From NCBI RefSeq assembly GCF_048773025.1, contig NC_133558.1, positions 38,846,501 to 38,910,500 of the forward strand: a DNA stretch of 64,000 nucleotides. Direction: 5' to 3'. Shown here piece after piece: positions 1-11,220 of this stretch. The translations under genes were made by a program, and so were the position numbers. The stretch comes from Camelus bactrianus (lineage: Eukaryota > Chordata > Mammalia > Artiodactyla > Camelidae). Every line of letters starts with the position of its first letter. Position 1 is the first letter of the stretch. Under the pieces are notes generated by a model, which was not told the origin of the DNA, made no database searches, and saw only the letters and a program-made list of their open reading frames with translations.

Positions 1-1268
1 GCTCTCCTGTCTATTTCAGGCTCTAGGCAACATTCTTTTATGAAAGGTGGGGAACCAGCATGGCTGAGCACCGCAAAGAGGGGCCAGGGTTAGAGCCAAA
101 GGGACAGGTCTCATGTGGAGTCAGATTTGTTCCTTTCCATTACACTGAGAGAACAGAAGGTGTCCAAGGCAGACCAGCACAGCTACTTCTGCAGCAGCTG
201 GCCCTGGGGAGGGGATATGGTGATGGTGGGGGGGTGGAGGGTGCTTTTCAAAGGTACGTTTCTTACCTCCCTACCTGAGCCCTGAAGATCCTGGCATCTA
301 TCTTAGATATAAGGCGTAGCTCAGCTAATAGGCTGGCAGATTTTACTGCACTGCCAGGCTCCCATTATCCATGTATACGATGCATAGTATTAGAACGGAA
401 ATAAATGTAACGTAAACTTTTGTTAGTAAAGATCTGCATTAATTTCTGTGGGGCATGTATTGAGACTATGGATGAGGTAATAGTAAATCAACACTCGCTA
501 CCAAGCACAGATGAGGTTTCCAAGGGAAGAGAAATAGTAATAGAGCTTTGTGTTTGTGTTATATTTGATCGATTACTATGTGCAGTCACATAGCTGAGCT
601 CATTTAATCCTTACAACAGCACTGTAATCTGGGCAAAACAGCTATTACACTGTTCTAATGTTTTTGCAAGCCAGGATAAAGCAGGTGTCGAAGTGTATTA
701 GGTAAATAAGCAATGACGGGTTGAGAACACATCGGGTGCTCTGTCCATGGTACCCCAGCCATTCCCCGTAAGAGGTAGAACAGGTTCACAGGGAGATGCG
801 TGCTGTCACCATTAGCCTGCTGGCAAGAGCCACGTATCTTCACTACAGCTGGTATTTTCTGTGTTTATGTCTTAGGGTTCTATTAAGGCAATCACCTAAG
901 GAAGGGTGCTCTAGGGCAGCTCTCAGAGGTACCAAACAAATAACCAGAATCTTATTGAGGTAATGGAGTTCCCTAATCCCTTGTTTAATTTTTTTAAGTC
1001 CACAGATAGGGTTGTCTTTGAACTACTAAAGCCAAAATCCAGCATTGATATAAGGCTTTCTATAACTTAAAGAGATTTACTGAGATTATGGAACTATCAG
1101 TGATATGTTGAAGTTTAGGGAGAGTTTCATAATTCAGACTTCAAGAAATTAGTTTATCAGTGTGTGTGTGTTTTTTCAATCTTTGTTGTTCTTTCACAGT
1201 TGAATATAAATAAGTGAAAATTTCACCACTCAACTGTAGGCTTCATTAATAATTAGCTTATAATCAAT
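1..1268. other. Upstream non-coding DNA, no gene seen
   Basis: The open frames here are short and match no protein I know. The only recognisable element is a weak MIR fragment near 540-680, listed separately. The rest looks like ordinary unique or very old intergenic sequence. Confidence 0.6.
540..680 (-). mobile_element. MIR SINE fragment
   Basis: The stretch reads like the reverse complement of the MIR core: an ACTATGTGC-type motif followed by CTCATTTAATCCTTACAACA and a segment matching the 'active retention' part of MIR. It is diverged, as expected of a SINE active before the placental radiation. Boundaries are approximate. Confidence 0.5.
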
Positions 1269-1985
1269 AAGTAGATGACATTTGCATGTCTTCATTGGAG
1301 AATTGTTTGTTTAAGTCTTCTGCCCAGTTTTTGATTGGGTTGCTTTTTTTGTTATTAAGTTGCATGATGTTTATATATTCTGGAAAAAATGCTCAATATT
1401 ACTAATTATCACAGAAATGCAAGTGAAAACTATAATATGTTATCACCTCCCACCAATCAGAAAGGTCATCATTAAAAAATCCACAAACGATAAATGCTGG
1501 AGAAGGTGTGGAGAAAAGGGGACCCTCTTACACTGTTGGTGGGAATGTAGTTTGGTGCAGCCATTATGGAAAACAGTATGGAGATTCCTCAAAAAACTAA
1601 AAATAGACTTATCCTATGATCCAGCAGTCCTACTCTTGGGCATACATCTGAACGGAACTCTTATTTGAAGAGATACATGTGCCCCAGTGTTCATAGCAGC
1701 ACTATTTACAATAGCCAAGACATGGAAACAACCTAAATGCCCATGTCCATTGACTGATAACTAGATAAAGAAGTTTTTGTATATTTGTAAAATGGAATAC
1801 TACTCAGCCATAAAAAAGAGTAAAACAACACTATTTGTAGCAACATGGCTGGACCTGGAGATCATCATTCTAAGTAAAGTAAGTAAGCCAGAAAGAGAAA
1901 GGAAAATACCATATGATATCACCCATATATGGAAGAAAGAAAGAAGAAAGAATGAAAGGAAGAAAGGAAGAAAGAAAGAGAAGGA

Positions 1986-2084
<99 letters not shown>

Positions 2085-2572
2085 GAAGAAAGGAAGAAAG
2101 GAAAGAAAGGAAGGAAGGAAGGAAGGAAGGAAGGAAGGAAGAAAGAAAGAAGGAAAGAGGAAAGAGGAAAGAAGGGAAGGAAGGAAGGAAGGAAGGAAGG
2201 TAGGAAAAAGAAGACACTAATGAACTCATCAACAAAACAGAAACAGACTTGCAGACACAGTAAACAGTCTTATAGCTACCGGGGGAAAGGCTTGGGAAGG
2301 CGTACATTTTGGAATTTGAGATTTCAAATGTTAATCACCATATATAAAAATAGATTTAAAAAACAAATCTATTCTGTATAGCACAAGGAACTATATTCAG
2401 TATCTTGTAATAACCTTTAATAGAAAAGAATATGAAAAAATGTGTGTATGTACATGCATGACTGGGACATGAAGCTGTACACCAGAAATTGTTGCATTGT
2501 AACTGACTCAAGTTCAATTAAAAAAAAAAAGATTAGTTGTCACAATCCCTGACTAAAAAAAAGTAGATGACA
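1269..2572 (+). mobile_element. LINE-1 3' end with 5' inversion, flanked by 12-bp target duplications
   Basis: The direct repeat AAGTAGATGACA occurs at 1269-1280 and again at 2561-2572 and brackets the element. Inside, about 1281-1382 is L1 sequence in reverse complement (a CATTGGAGAA / TTGATTGGGTTG stretch). From about 1383 the L1 runs in sense: end of ORF2 (GGTGTGGAGAAAAGG, CACTGTTGGTGGGAATG), then 3'UTR (TACTCAGCCATAAAA, ATGGCTGGACCTGGAGATCA), to a poly(A) at 2520-2530. A reversed 5' block joined to a sense 3' block is the signature of twin priming during L1 integration. After the first poly(A) come 24 non-L1 bases (2531-2554) and a second A-run before the target duplication, which looks like a small 3' transduction. 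The ORF2 piece is only the C-terminal fragment. An (AAAG)n/(AAGG)n tract has expanded inside the 3'UTR. Confidence 0.9.
1931..2213 (+). repeat. Polypurine microsatellite (AAAG)n / (AAGG)n within the L1 3'UTR
   Basis: An almost pure A/G tract: interrupted AAAG and GGAA units, a clean (AAAG)n core at about 1985-2083 (roughly 24 units), then AAGG units to 2200. No pyrimidine occurs between 1954 and 2200. It replaces the A-rich run that normally follows the TGTGGAATCTAA motif of these L1 3'UTRs, so it most likely grew from that run. It creates spurious Lys/Glu/Arg-rich frames on one strand and Ser/Phe/Leu-rich frames on the other, which are not genes. Confidence 0.95.
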
Positions 2573-4716
2573 GCGTATAGATGCTCTAGTAATTTCTAAA
2601 TTGAAATAAGTAAAATAAATGAATTACATTTCCAGAACATATCACTATGGATCCTTCCTCTTGCCTATAAATCTAATTGTAATGAACAATATGAATTTAC
2701 TATTTTCATAGGGTCATTAGACATTATAAATTAAAATTTAATTTTAGCATTCTATTTTATGACTGGCTAATATTTATAACTGAAACCAATAACACTTAGA
2801 GACATTTGTAAGATCATGTACATATTAGATTGTTAATTCCTCACATGTGAAATGCTTGTCTTTGAGATATTTGTAGTCACAGCACTAAACACGTGCCTGG
2901 GAAGTGTGGAATAAATGTTTGGTGAATTGACTTGAAGGCAATGAATTCCAACATTCAGGAGGTTAGAGGTAGAGTTTAGATTGTAAAAATTACAATGTTT
3001 CAATTAAAAATAAATTGAATCAGAGAATAAGTAACCATTCATGGTTAGCAGTATGTCTGCAAATCTTTTCCTTTCCATTAAAGTCATAATTGGAAATCAC
3101 CTTGTAAGTGGTAAAATCCTATTGAAAAGCTAAGTTTTATTCAGCTTTTTATTATGCATTGTTTTCCCCGGTGAACAATTTATTCCTTAATGCTGAGAGC
3201 TGTGATTGGTCTTTGGGTATAGAGTTGGCTTCTCTGGCCTAAGCTCCTCTAGTAAAATTTACTTCCCTCCACAGCTCACTCCACAAAATAAATGCACACA
3301 CAGATTGCACATTAAATTACTATTCCAAGAAGTCAGGGATTGATATTTGTTTTGTCAGTATTGTATACCCAAGGCCTTGTATACATCTGGCATAAAATAG
3401 ACACTCAATAAACATTTATAAAATATCAAAATTGTAAAAATATTACTACAAATAATTTTTCAATTTATATCATCTCTTATAATATTATGTCAAGGGCATA
3501 TCACTACTTTATGGCATTTACTGAGTTATCATCCTGTGTAGGAAATTAAATCATGTACTTGGAGACAAAAATGAAAGAAATGCTTCATAATGAAGTTACA
3601 ATAAAGCTTATGGAATTATTTAAAAGTCTTATTTGACCAGATGTTTTGACATTTGCTAAACATAGTGTAAACAGACTATTTTCTTTTACCCACTTTCAAT
3701 AGAACTGACTGGCAAAGGTTTTAAAAGACTCAAATCAGTTATGTTTGGATTCCAAGACCATAGCTGTGTTTATACACAGTCATGTGCTGTGTTCACTCTG
3801 CTATCCCTGGGGCATTATTTAGAATGTGGAAAAATTCCCTTTTCTTTTTCTTTTTCCTTTTTCCTTTTTCCTCAGATCTCAAGACAAGCAAGCAGCGTGC
3901 ACAAGCACCAGCTGACTTGGGGGCGCAGAACTTCACTTTCAGAACCTGGCAGTGGTGGGCTGTCTCCCCTCTGGGCTCTGCACCTGTGGCTGAAGTTTGC
4001 GTGGGTCCTCAGGCTCTGCTGACCCCATTTGGAGTCCTTATGTGGGCATGCCCCACATGCTACCCTCGGGTTAAATGTCTCACTTTGGAGCAAGGAAGGA
4101 AATGAGCCAAATTTTTATTTGGAAACAGAAAAAAAACAAAAAACAAAAACCCGTACAGTTGTCATGACACCAACATCTCTGTATCACACACTTGCTGGAG
4201 TTGTATATAACAAAAGTAATGCATTTATTAAGCATAAGGAAAATTCTCAACCGTGACTTAAGTAAGTCAAGCAGATACCCAGGGGACTTGTAAAATCTCC
4301 ATTTTGGGTAAATCAGATTTGCACATAGCCAAGTAAATCTCTTAGAAACACAAGGTCTCAAAATAGTACTAATGTTCTTGCCTGATTTTTTTTCAGATTT
4401 TCAGCCTCATATTACTGCTTTTGCCTCTCACCCAAGCTACTAAGACAGTTAGCAGAGCTGGTCTCCAAGTTGTTAATTTCTCAATTACAAAGTGTCCCAA
4501 ATATAGCTTATAGAATAATGTTATTCACCACTCAATTTAAGAAACTACATTTACCGCAGAAGCTACTTCCAGGGCAGTGGACTTGGTAGGAGAGGGGGCC
4601 GGATGCTCCTCTGGGCAGCCTGAAGTCCTGAGTTAACACCTTTGGGAACAGGAAAGAGCAATCCTGAGACCCAGGCAGCTACAATGTAGAAAAATATCTT
4701 TTTTTCAGAGGGTGCG
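2573..4716. other. Intergenic stretch with L2-type fragments
   Basis: AT-rich DNA without a credible coding frame. About 2835-2945 and 3325-3420 resemble the plus-strand 3' end of LINE-2 (a 'GCCTGG..GTGGAATAAATGTTTGGTGAATTGA' type of ending at the first, and ACACTCAATAAACATTTATA at the second). A pyrimidine-rich run lies at about 3838-3873 and an A-rich run at about 4128-4150. Nothing else is recognised. Confidence 0.5.
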
Positions 4717-5229
4717 TGTAATAGAAAAGAACAAATCTGACTCCTTGCGAGATCTGTTCCTTTGGCCTTAGCCCTGTGCTCTGTTTCCTGGGCTGGTTCT
4801 GTGCCTTTTGTTAAAAGAAAAAAATACGTTGCCTAGAGTCTGATACAGACAGAAGAGCCCATTCTCAACGCTCTGACCTTTGGGGGTGTTAACACTTTTC
4901 CATTCATATAAAGATAAAAAGTTGCAGAATAGAAAATAATGTTTGTTTAGTTGGAGGTTTTACAGAGGCACCATGACCTGACCCACATGGATGGCTGCAA
5001 GAACAAAAGATTCCAACACCAAGAAGTCTGCAACAACCACACCCCCTTTCTTTTTCAGTATAAAAGGAACCTGAATTCTGACTTAGGGGATACAGTTCTC
5101 CAGGACATTAGTCCATCCTCTCGGTCTGCTGGCTTCCCAAATAAAGTCATTATCCCTTGCGCCAGCACCTCATCTCCCAGTTTACTGGTCTGACCTGCAG
5201 CGAGCAGAGTGAGTTTGGACTTGGTAACA
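4717..5229 (+). mobile_element. Solo LTR of an endogenous retrovirus, ERV1 type
   Basis: The block begins TGTAATAG and ends TTGGTAACA, so it has the TG...CA ends of an LTR. It has a TATA box (TATAAAAG, 5059-5066) and a polyadenylation signal (AATAAA, 5140-5145) about 75 bp later, giving a U3-R-U5 layout on the plus strand. The 4 bp before it (TGCG, 4713-4716) and after it (TGTG, 5230-5233) differ only by a CpG-to-TpG change, consistent with a decayed 4-bp target duplication as gammaretrovirus-like ERV1 elements make. No internal retroviral sequence lies next to it, so it is read as a solo LTR fossil. The right end and internal signals are firmer than the left end. Confidence 0.7.
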
Positions 5230-5511
5230 TGTGGAAGTGATCTGGGAGCTCCCTTCCAAAAGAAAAGTACGAAACAGGAAGCAGAAAACAACCGGGAAAA
5301 TTCCACCAAGCCCAGGTCATCTATTTGAACAGATGAATTAAAAAGTATCATGTGGACTTCGGAATCCCCAAGAAAATACCCATCATAAGAAAAGAGGATT
5401 TGTATACAGCATAGTGACTGCCATGCGAGTTAGTTTCCAGTCTAACTCCTTAGGATTTGTTCTACGAGTCAGGGGAAGATGATCAAATCCTGAGGGTGGT
5501 TCCACTGACAC
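5230..5511. other. Short non-coding spacer
   Basis: Between the solo LTR and the following L1 3' end. I see no coding frame, RNA gene or recognisable repeat here. Confidence 0.4.
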
Positions 5512-6474
5512 AGAATGAAAAATAATGCCATTTGCAGCAACACGGATGGACCTGGAGAATGTCATTCTGTTGCAGAAAAGTGTGTTATAGCTCAATGTTA
5601 TAGGTCAGTTGTGACAGCAACCTGGATCTGGGCGAGAGACCAAGCAGCACTTGGAGGGTTGGAGAACTCAGGTTTATTACGCCAGCGGGCCCAGAGGAGT
5701 TAACATTCCAAGGTCTGGACCCCGTCTGTAGGTTTACACAGGCTTTTATAGGCTACCAGTCTAGACTTTGCAGCATCTTGTAACATCATATGCAAATAAG
5801 ATATAACAAAGGTGACTAATTAGGAATAAGCTTTGTAGAAATGGACCAATCACGAGTTAGCTCAGGGAACCAATAGAATCTTAGGGATAAATTCCACTTT
5901 CCTAGAAGTAAGCTGTTACAGAGTTTAAAAAGCAAGATAATGTCGCAGGGCCAGGGAACCGAATGGTGCTGGCAGGAGGGTAGTGGCTCTGCCTAGGGGT
6001 CCTGCCATCTTTTTCATGGGGCTTCCCACCACAATTCTAAGTGAAATAAGCCAGAAAAAGAAAAAAAAAATACCATATGATATCACTCATATGTGGAATC
6101 TAAAAAAAAAAAAGCAAAAGAAAAAAGAGGACACTAATGAACTCATCTACAAAAGAAACAGACTCAAAAACATAATCAACAATCTTATGGTTACTGGAAG
6201 GAAAGAGGGTGGGAAAGGATAAACTTGGGGGGTTGAGCTTTTCAAATGTTAACCACTATATATAAAAATAGATTTAAAAATTTGTTCTGTATAGCACAAG
6301 GAACTATATTCAATATCTTGTAATAATCTTTAATGAAAAAAGAATATGAAAACAAATATATGTGTATCTATATATGTATGACTGGGACGTGATGCTGTGC
6401 ACCAGAAACTGACACATTGTAACTGACTGTACTTAAATAATTAAATAAACAAACAAATAAGTAAGTAAATAAAT
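5512..6474 (+). mobile_element. LINE-1 3' end (5'-truncated), split by an LTR
   Basis: L1 3'UTR in sense from AGAATGAAAAATAATGCC at 5512, interrupted at 5568, and resuming at 6034 with ATTCTAAGTGAAATAAGCC, then ATACCATATGATATCACTCA and CACCAGAAACTGACACATTG, ending in a degenerate TAAA/CAAA tail at about 6434-6474. It is the same 3'UTR family as the copies at 1.3-2.5, 16.7-17.3 and 37.6-38.2 kb. I found no clear target duplication. It is older than the LTR nested in it. Confidence 0.88.
5568..6033 (-). mobile_element. Solo LTR (ERV1 type) nested antisense in an L1
   Basis: A 466-bp insert that begins TG and ends CA and is bracketed by the 4-bp repeat ATTC (5564-5567 and 6034-6037), exactly filling the gap between two halves of one L1 3'UTR. 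On the minus strand it has two ATTGG (inverted CCAAT) motifs, a TATA box (plus-strand positions 5743-5750) and an AATAAA signal (plus-strand 5673-5678) in the proper U3-R-U5 order. No internal retroviral region is present, so it is a solo LTR fossil. The perfect short target duplication and the nesting make it younger than the host L1. Its sequence is unlike the LTR at 4717-5229, so it is a different subfamily. Confidence 0.85.
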
Positions 6475-7159
6475 GTGTCCTCAGTTCTTTCGACTTTCAT
6501 GCAGACACAGTCACACAGATGCCGGTGCCGGGGGTTTTGGCATTAAGAGAAAATTGGGTTACGAATGAGCCGGCTAAAGCAGATGTGGCAGACAATGGTG
6601 GCCTCACTACAGGGAAACAGAGAGGATTCACACCTGAGACCTGGGGAAGCGGCACAGTTCAGGAGGAAGCCTGGGTGGGGTGTGGGTGGGCTGAGTGAGA
6701 TTCCTTCACTCCTGAAACTACCATTTATTCTGTTAGGGGTTTTCCTCCCACTCAAGATTTCAGCCCGTCGGTACAATTCTAGGATTTATATTTTTATCTC
6801 TGATTTGTAAGATGCATTTTCAACTGCATAATAACTGCTCTACCTGTGTGACCTACTTGGACCTTGAAATCAGCAGGCGCAAATCCAAATTTATTGCTTC
6901 CGCTCCAAAAGCAGCAACTCCTGGTGACTTGCATGCTTTGATTAATGGCGCGCGCAGTCCCCCGACTTACCCAGGATGAAACCTCTGAGGCATCTTTGGC
7001 TCTTTCCTCCTTCCACCTGATAAGCTGAAAAAGCCTCAGTTACCTCCGAAATGCCTTTCACTTCCGTATTCTGCTTTCTGTGCGTTTCACTCCTACCACG
7101 GTGGTTTAGGGAGACCATTGGTGAGGACCACGGCGGTCATGACTTACCGGGAGCAGTCC

Positions 7160-7280
7160 TCAGTAAATGTAAAAAGGGGACACTCATGTGGCTTCTGTTT
7201 GCCAGATAAGGAGAATAAAATCATCCTCAAAGAGATTTCATTTGCTTGAAGTCACCAGAGTAATAAACCATGGAGTTGAG
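7160..7280 (-). mobile_element. MIR SINE fragment
   Basis: Reads as reverse-complement MIR: GATAAGGAGAATAAAATCATCC-like core, then GCTTGAAGTCACC resembling the 'CTTGCCCAAGGTCACAC' segment. Diverged and short; boundaries approximate. Confidence 0.4.
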
Positions 7281-7384
7281 TGACACCAGCCCATCTCCAA
7301 AGGCCAAATCTTACACATGTGCCTTCCATGGAGACATGCTACTCCCTAAACGAACGGTTTAATAGATTCCTGCCTGAATCCTGC

Positions 7385-7700
7385 CCTCCATCGCAGTCAC
7401 TCCCAACACTCATTTAATCCTAAACACTGCTGTCAGAAACATTGTCCCCTTACGCCGGCCCCATGTAAAACCCTCAATGGCTGTCCAGTGCCTACGCGGT
7501 CAGGTAGCGCTCTCCACTCTGCAATTCCAGAACTTTCATGTTTTGGGCATAATCTACAGTTTTCACCTTATTACTTTCTATTTTTTCCAGAATCACAATT
7601 CCTAAGCAATCTCTGTAACTCTTCTGAAAGTTCTCAGTGCCCATAACTTCTTCCACTTGATTTCCGCCCTATTGATTTCCTACTCAGTCTTTAAAGGTAT
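7385..7700 (+). mobile_element. LINE-2 fragment
   Basis: Segments such as CTGTCAGAAACATTGTCCCC and AAAACCCTCAATGGCTGTCC match the well-known L2 region 'gccagagtgatctttctaaa...cccttcagtggctccc'. The copy is strongly diverged, as expected for L2, and has no open frame of note. Confidence 0.5.
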
Positions 7701-9569
7701 TTTGAAATGAAATCATGATGATTAATATGTTCCTGGGAAAACCTTTGTAGGAAGGCATCCTGTCTTTCGGGCCCCGCCGTACTTGGTCTGTGCATCACTA
7801 AAGTCCGTTACCGTACTTTCATGGTAGTCACTCTTAAAGGTACCATTCAACTGAGCAGAGGACAAATTCCCCTCACATGTGGGCTTGGCCTTACTAGTCA
7901 TTTCCATTTTCATTTTTATTTGACACATTGATTAATTCATTAGCTAGTGAATTGTACACTGAATTAGTCTGAGCTGATAGAAGGGTGACGGAAAGGTGCT
8001 TGATGTGCGAGAAAACTGAGCAGAGGTGAGGAGCAGCAGGGCCAAGAGAAATGGGGACAGTTAAAGGGGGATGGAGTCACTGGTGCACGGGGCCCTGAGC
8101 CCAAGGATGCAGCCCTGTCCTGGGACAGTCCTGGGCAACCTCGCTTGTAGGCTGGAGGAAAAGTGGAATCAATGTGTGACACTGCCAGGGTGTTGGTGGC
8201 ACTACAGTGTTAGGACAGAGGTATTTTGAGGGAATAACAAATACGTGAGACTCACTCTGGACGGCTTAATTTTATAAATGGCAGCCAGCAAAGCCGTCTT
8301 CTGGGGTAAAGAGGAAAAAGCAAGGCGATGACTGAAAGAGAAGGGACACGTTTACAGGGTCTCCCGGGGGGAGGGGCTAAGAATCCAATAAAAATGCATG
8401 AAAATGTTGACCTGTAGCAATGAGACCCACCTGAAGGGAGGTCCTTTCCTAGGGAACCCAGTGGTCATGATTTTTTTCTTACTTTTCTCCAACACACTTA
8501 GATGAGACTACACTTAAGAACTATTAAGAACTACAAAAATTGCATAGAATCAGTTAATGTTGAATGTAGAGTTTTAATGAATAATGTGTTTTGTAGTGTG
8601 TGTGTGTGTTTATACACACAGAATAAGTCTGGCACTATATTGTTAATTTTATGAAATAGTGTACTTTATAGAGGTAAGATATATACGGACATCTAGTGTA
8701 ATTAAATATATAATTAATTACATTATATCTCTTAATTAAACATATGCCATTCATATAGTAATTAAATGCCAAATTATAGATGAGAAGAGAAAGTAACTAA
8801 TAAAATGACACTTCTTCTAAAAAAGTATTTTACGTTAATATTCAAATGCAGCTGCTCACAATGAAAACAAGTCTATTTGACTAGGAAGATAATGACTCAA
8901 ATAGCTCCACATGTTACCATTTTTTCTAGACTAAAAAGCGTTCTTCCTACTTAATGATCATAACCTCCACCTGAATATCTTCTAATGTCTTCCTTTCGAT
9001 TTAAATTATGACATCCACAGACACTTGTATTTTTATAAAACTACTTTCTCTATCAGATGATTACATCTTTTTTGTAAGTAATACCCACATCTGCATACAG
9101 CCAACACCGATCAGAAGGACCAGGGAGCCCTTCTCCTCACCAGCAAATAGACAAGATGTTGACACCATTAACACACCATAACATAAAGGTCCTTTATATC
9201 CGAAACGCCTTCCGGGCTTTTCTTCTTCATCATGGCTCTCATTGGGTACCGCCACGCCTGCCCCATCCCATTTTTAAGTAGGCACATTGAGAAGCGTTCT
9301 AGTTTTTTAGCTCAGTTAAGTCCACCTCAAATCAACCCCGTGTGAACCTTACTCTGACTCTGGGCCCAAATTCTATTAATAAAATATTTTTGTCATATTG
9401 CTTGTGACTCATTCTTTGCTTTTTATATTAATTTTTTCAAGCTTTCATTCATATTTGCTGGTGCATACCTCATGACAGCCACTGAATTGAGCCCTCTCAG
9501 AACAAAGATATACATTCATCAGGTTAGCAGGTTGGCCTTAGAGAGAAGAAAGGACAGACTGGCCACCTA

Positions 9570-9745
9570 GATTTGATTTAGTAATAATAACAACATTCTA
9601 GGTGGCTTCCTTTATTTCAAACCCTGATCTACGCATTTAATGCATTAACTCAGTCGTTCCCCACAAAATTGTCCAAAGGTATGCGTTCACAGTCACAGGG
9701 CACAGGCGTCACTGTGAATATGAGTGGCAGAGCCAGATGACAGCC
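9570..9745 (-). mobile_element. MIR SINE fragment
   Basis: TAATAATAACAACATT followed by GCATTTAATGCATTAACTCA and GTATGCGTTCACAGTCACAGG resembles the reverse-complement MIR body. Diverged; ends approximate. Confidence 0.45.
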
Positions 9746-11220
9746 CAGACCATCTGGAGATGAGCGAACTCGGGGGGAATAGAACATACAGACGAGAGAA
9801 ATGTCGTGAGAGATGGAATTTTAGCGAGGAAGGGACAGCAATGGGAAGAGATGAAATCAAGTGTCGTTGGAACAATATTTCTGCGTATTTTTGGGGGATA
9901 CAAAAAATGGCTCAACGGTGGTCCTTGCAGCCAAGATTTTAAAATGTTAAGATACTATATAAAGTGTTTCATTGTGCGCATAAAATAAAAATGGGCTGAA
10001 ACACTGAATTAACTGATGGCTCACTGAGCAATAAAGTGATTCCAGTATTGATCCTGAATACTTTAAGGATGAGAAACTAGCTCATATCTGAATTTAATAC
10101 GATGCATGCCCTACCTAAAAAGCTGTCTTTTATTAAGAGACGTTAATAAGATTAACAGAAGTAATTTTTTGTTTAATGAGGGCAAAGGAAGCATTGATTG
10201 GTCAAGATAGGAAGCTAGTTCACCACTGTGGAGAAAAGGTAGCCTCGTAATTACTGTAACGAAACACATAACATTCGAAGGGTTGTCAAGAGAAATTTAT
10301 GAAAAACAATGAGCTTTGAAGTTTTATTTTATTATGACATCCTCTTGCTTAATATGGTGACAATGACAGCAGACAGATAGTGGATCGTCTTGAAATCCAC
10401 ACTAAAGAGTTGGAGCAGTTGCTAAATATAAAGTTGCAAAACGGTGTGTAATCAGATCTGAATTCAAAAAAGAAAAAACAACCCCATTATTTCTAAAGAA
10501 TCGGATGGACTGACGAGAAGGGACTAGAACTGGGAAGCAGGAAGGTCTCTCAGAGGTTGCAGCAGAGCACCAGGGACCCTGGTGACAGCGTCAGTGAGGA
10601 CAGTGGCGGCAGGGAGTGGAGAGGAAGCAATAAGCACGGAGCGTATTAACAAGGAGAATTTGCGGAACAGAAGGCCACCAGGAACAGCGTGGGGAGGGCG
10701 GGATCAGAGACATGAGGGAGTCATGTACCATCACAGTTCATGACTGTATGGATGGAGGGACTCGCCAAATGTCTGGGGCTGCAGATCTCTGGGTTCCTTT
10801 GTACAACCACCTCGCTGTGTGCGCTGGGATGCTGGCCGCTGCAGACTCCTCCCTCTTCCCCGTGCCTTTGCCCTCTGGTTTAGATTTATCCCACAGGCAG
10901 AAAGAGGAAAGGAGGATGGAAGGGAGTGGGTCAGGGCATTTCCCTGGTCCCTCCCCTCAGAGTCACTCCAGGTCATCTGTTTTCTCAAGGAAGCCTTCTC
11001 AACCTGGTCCTCTCTTCCGAGGTCTAGCAAACACCTTTTGTCCTCAGTCCAAAGGGACCTGCTTCTGTTAGTCTGGGATGGTTACACTGTTTATGGTGGC
11101 CTCCTATTTATATGCCACCAAGCCTCTGCAAATAACCCCTTTGGACATAGACATTCTTTAAATGTTTCCAATTTGCTTGCCATCTACTTCTGTTGGGACC
11201 CTGAATGAAATGGGTACATT

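Larger units (their letters stand above)
6475..11220. other. Intergenic stretch with old MIR and L2 fragments
   Basis: No credible gene. Recognisable pieces are a MIR at about 7160-7280, an L2 at about 7385-7700 and a MIR at about 9570-9745 (listed separately). About 10840-11215 resembles an old mammalian interspersed repeat that ends near a GGGACCCTGAATGAA motif, but I cannot name its family. A short TG run sits at about 8599-8612 and an AT-rich block at about 8690-8770. Confidence 0.5.

Noticed and set aside
1777-2307. Long Lys/Glu/Arg-rich frames (plus strand) and a Ser/Phe/Leu-rich frame (minus strand)
   Set aside because: They are translations of the AAAG/AAGG microsatellite in an L1 3'UTR.
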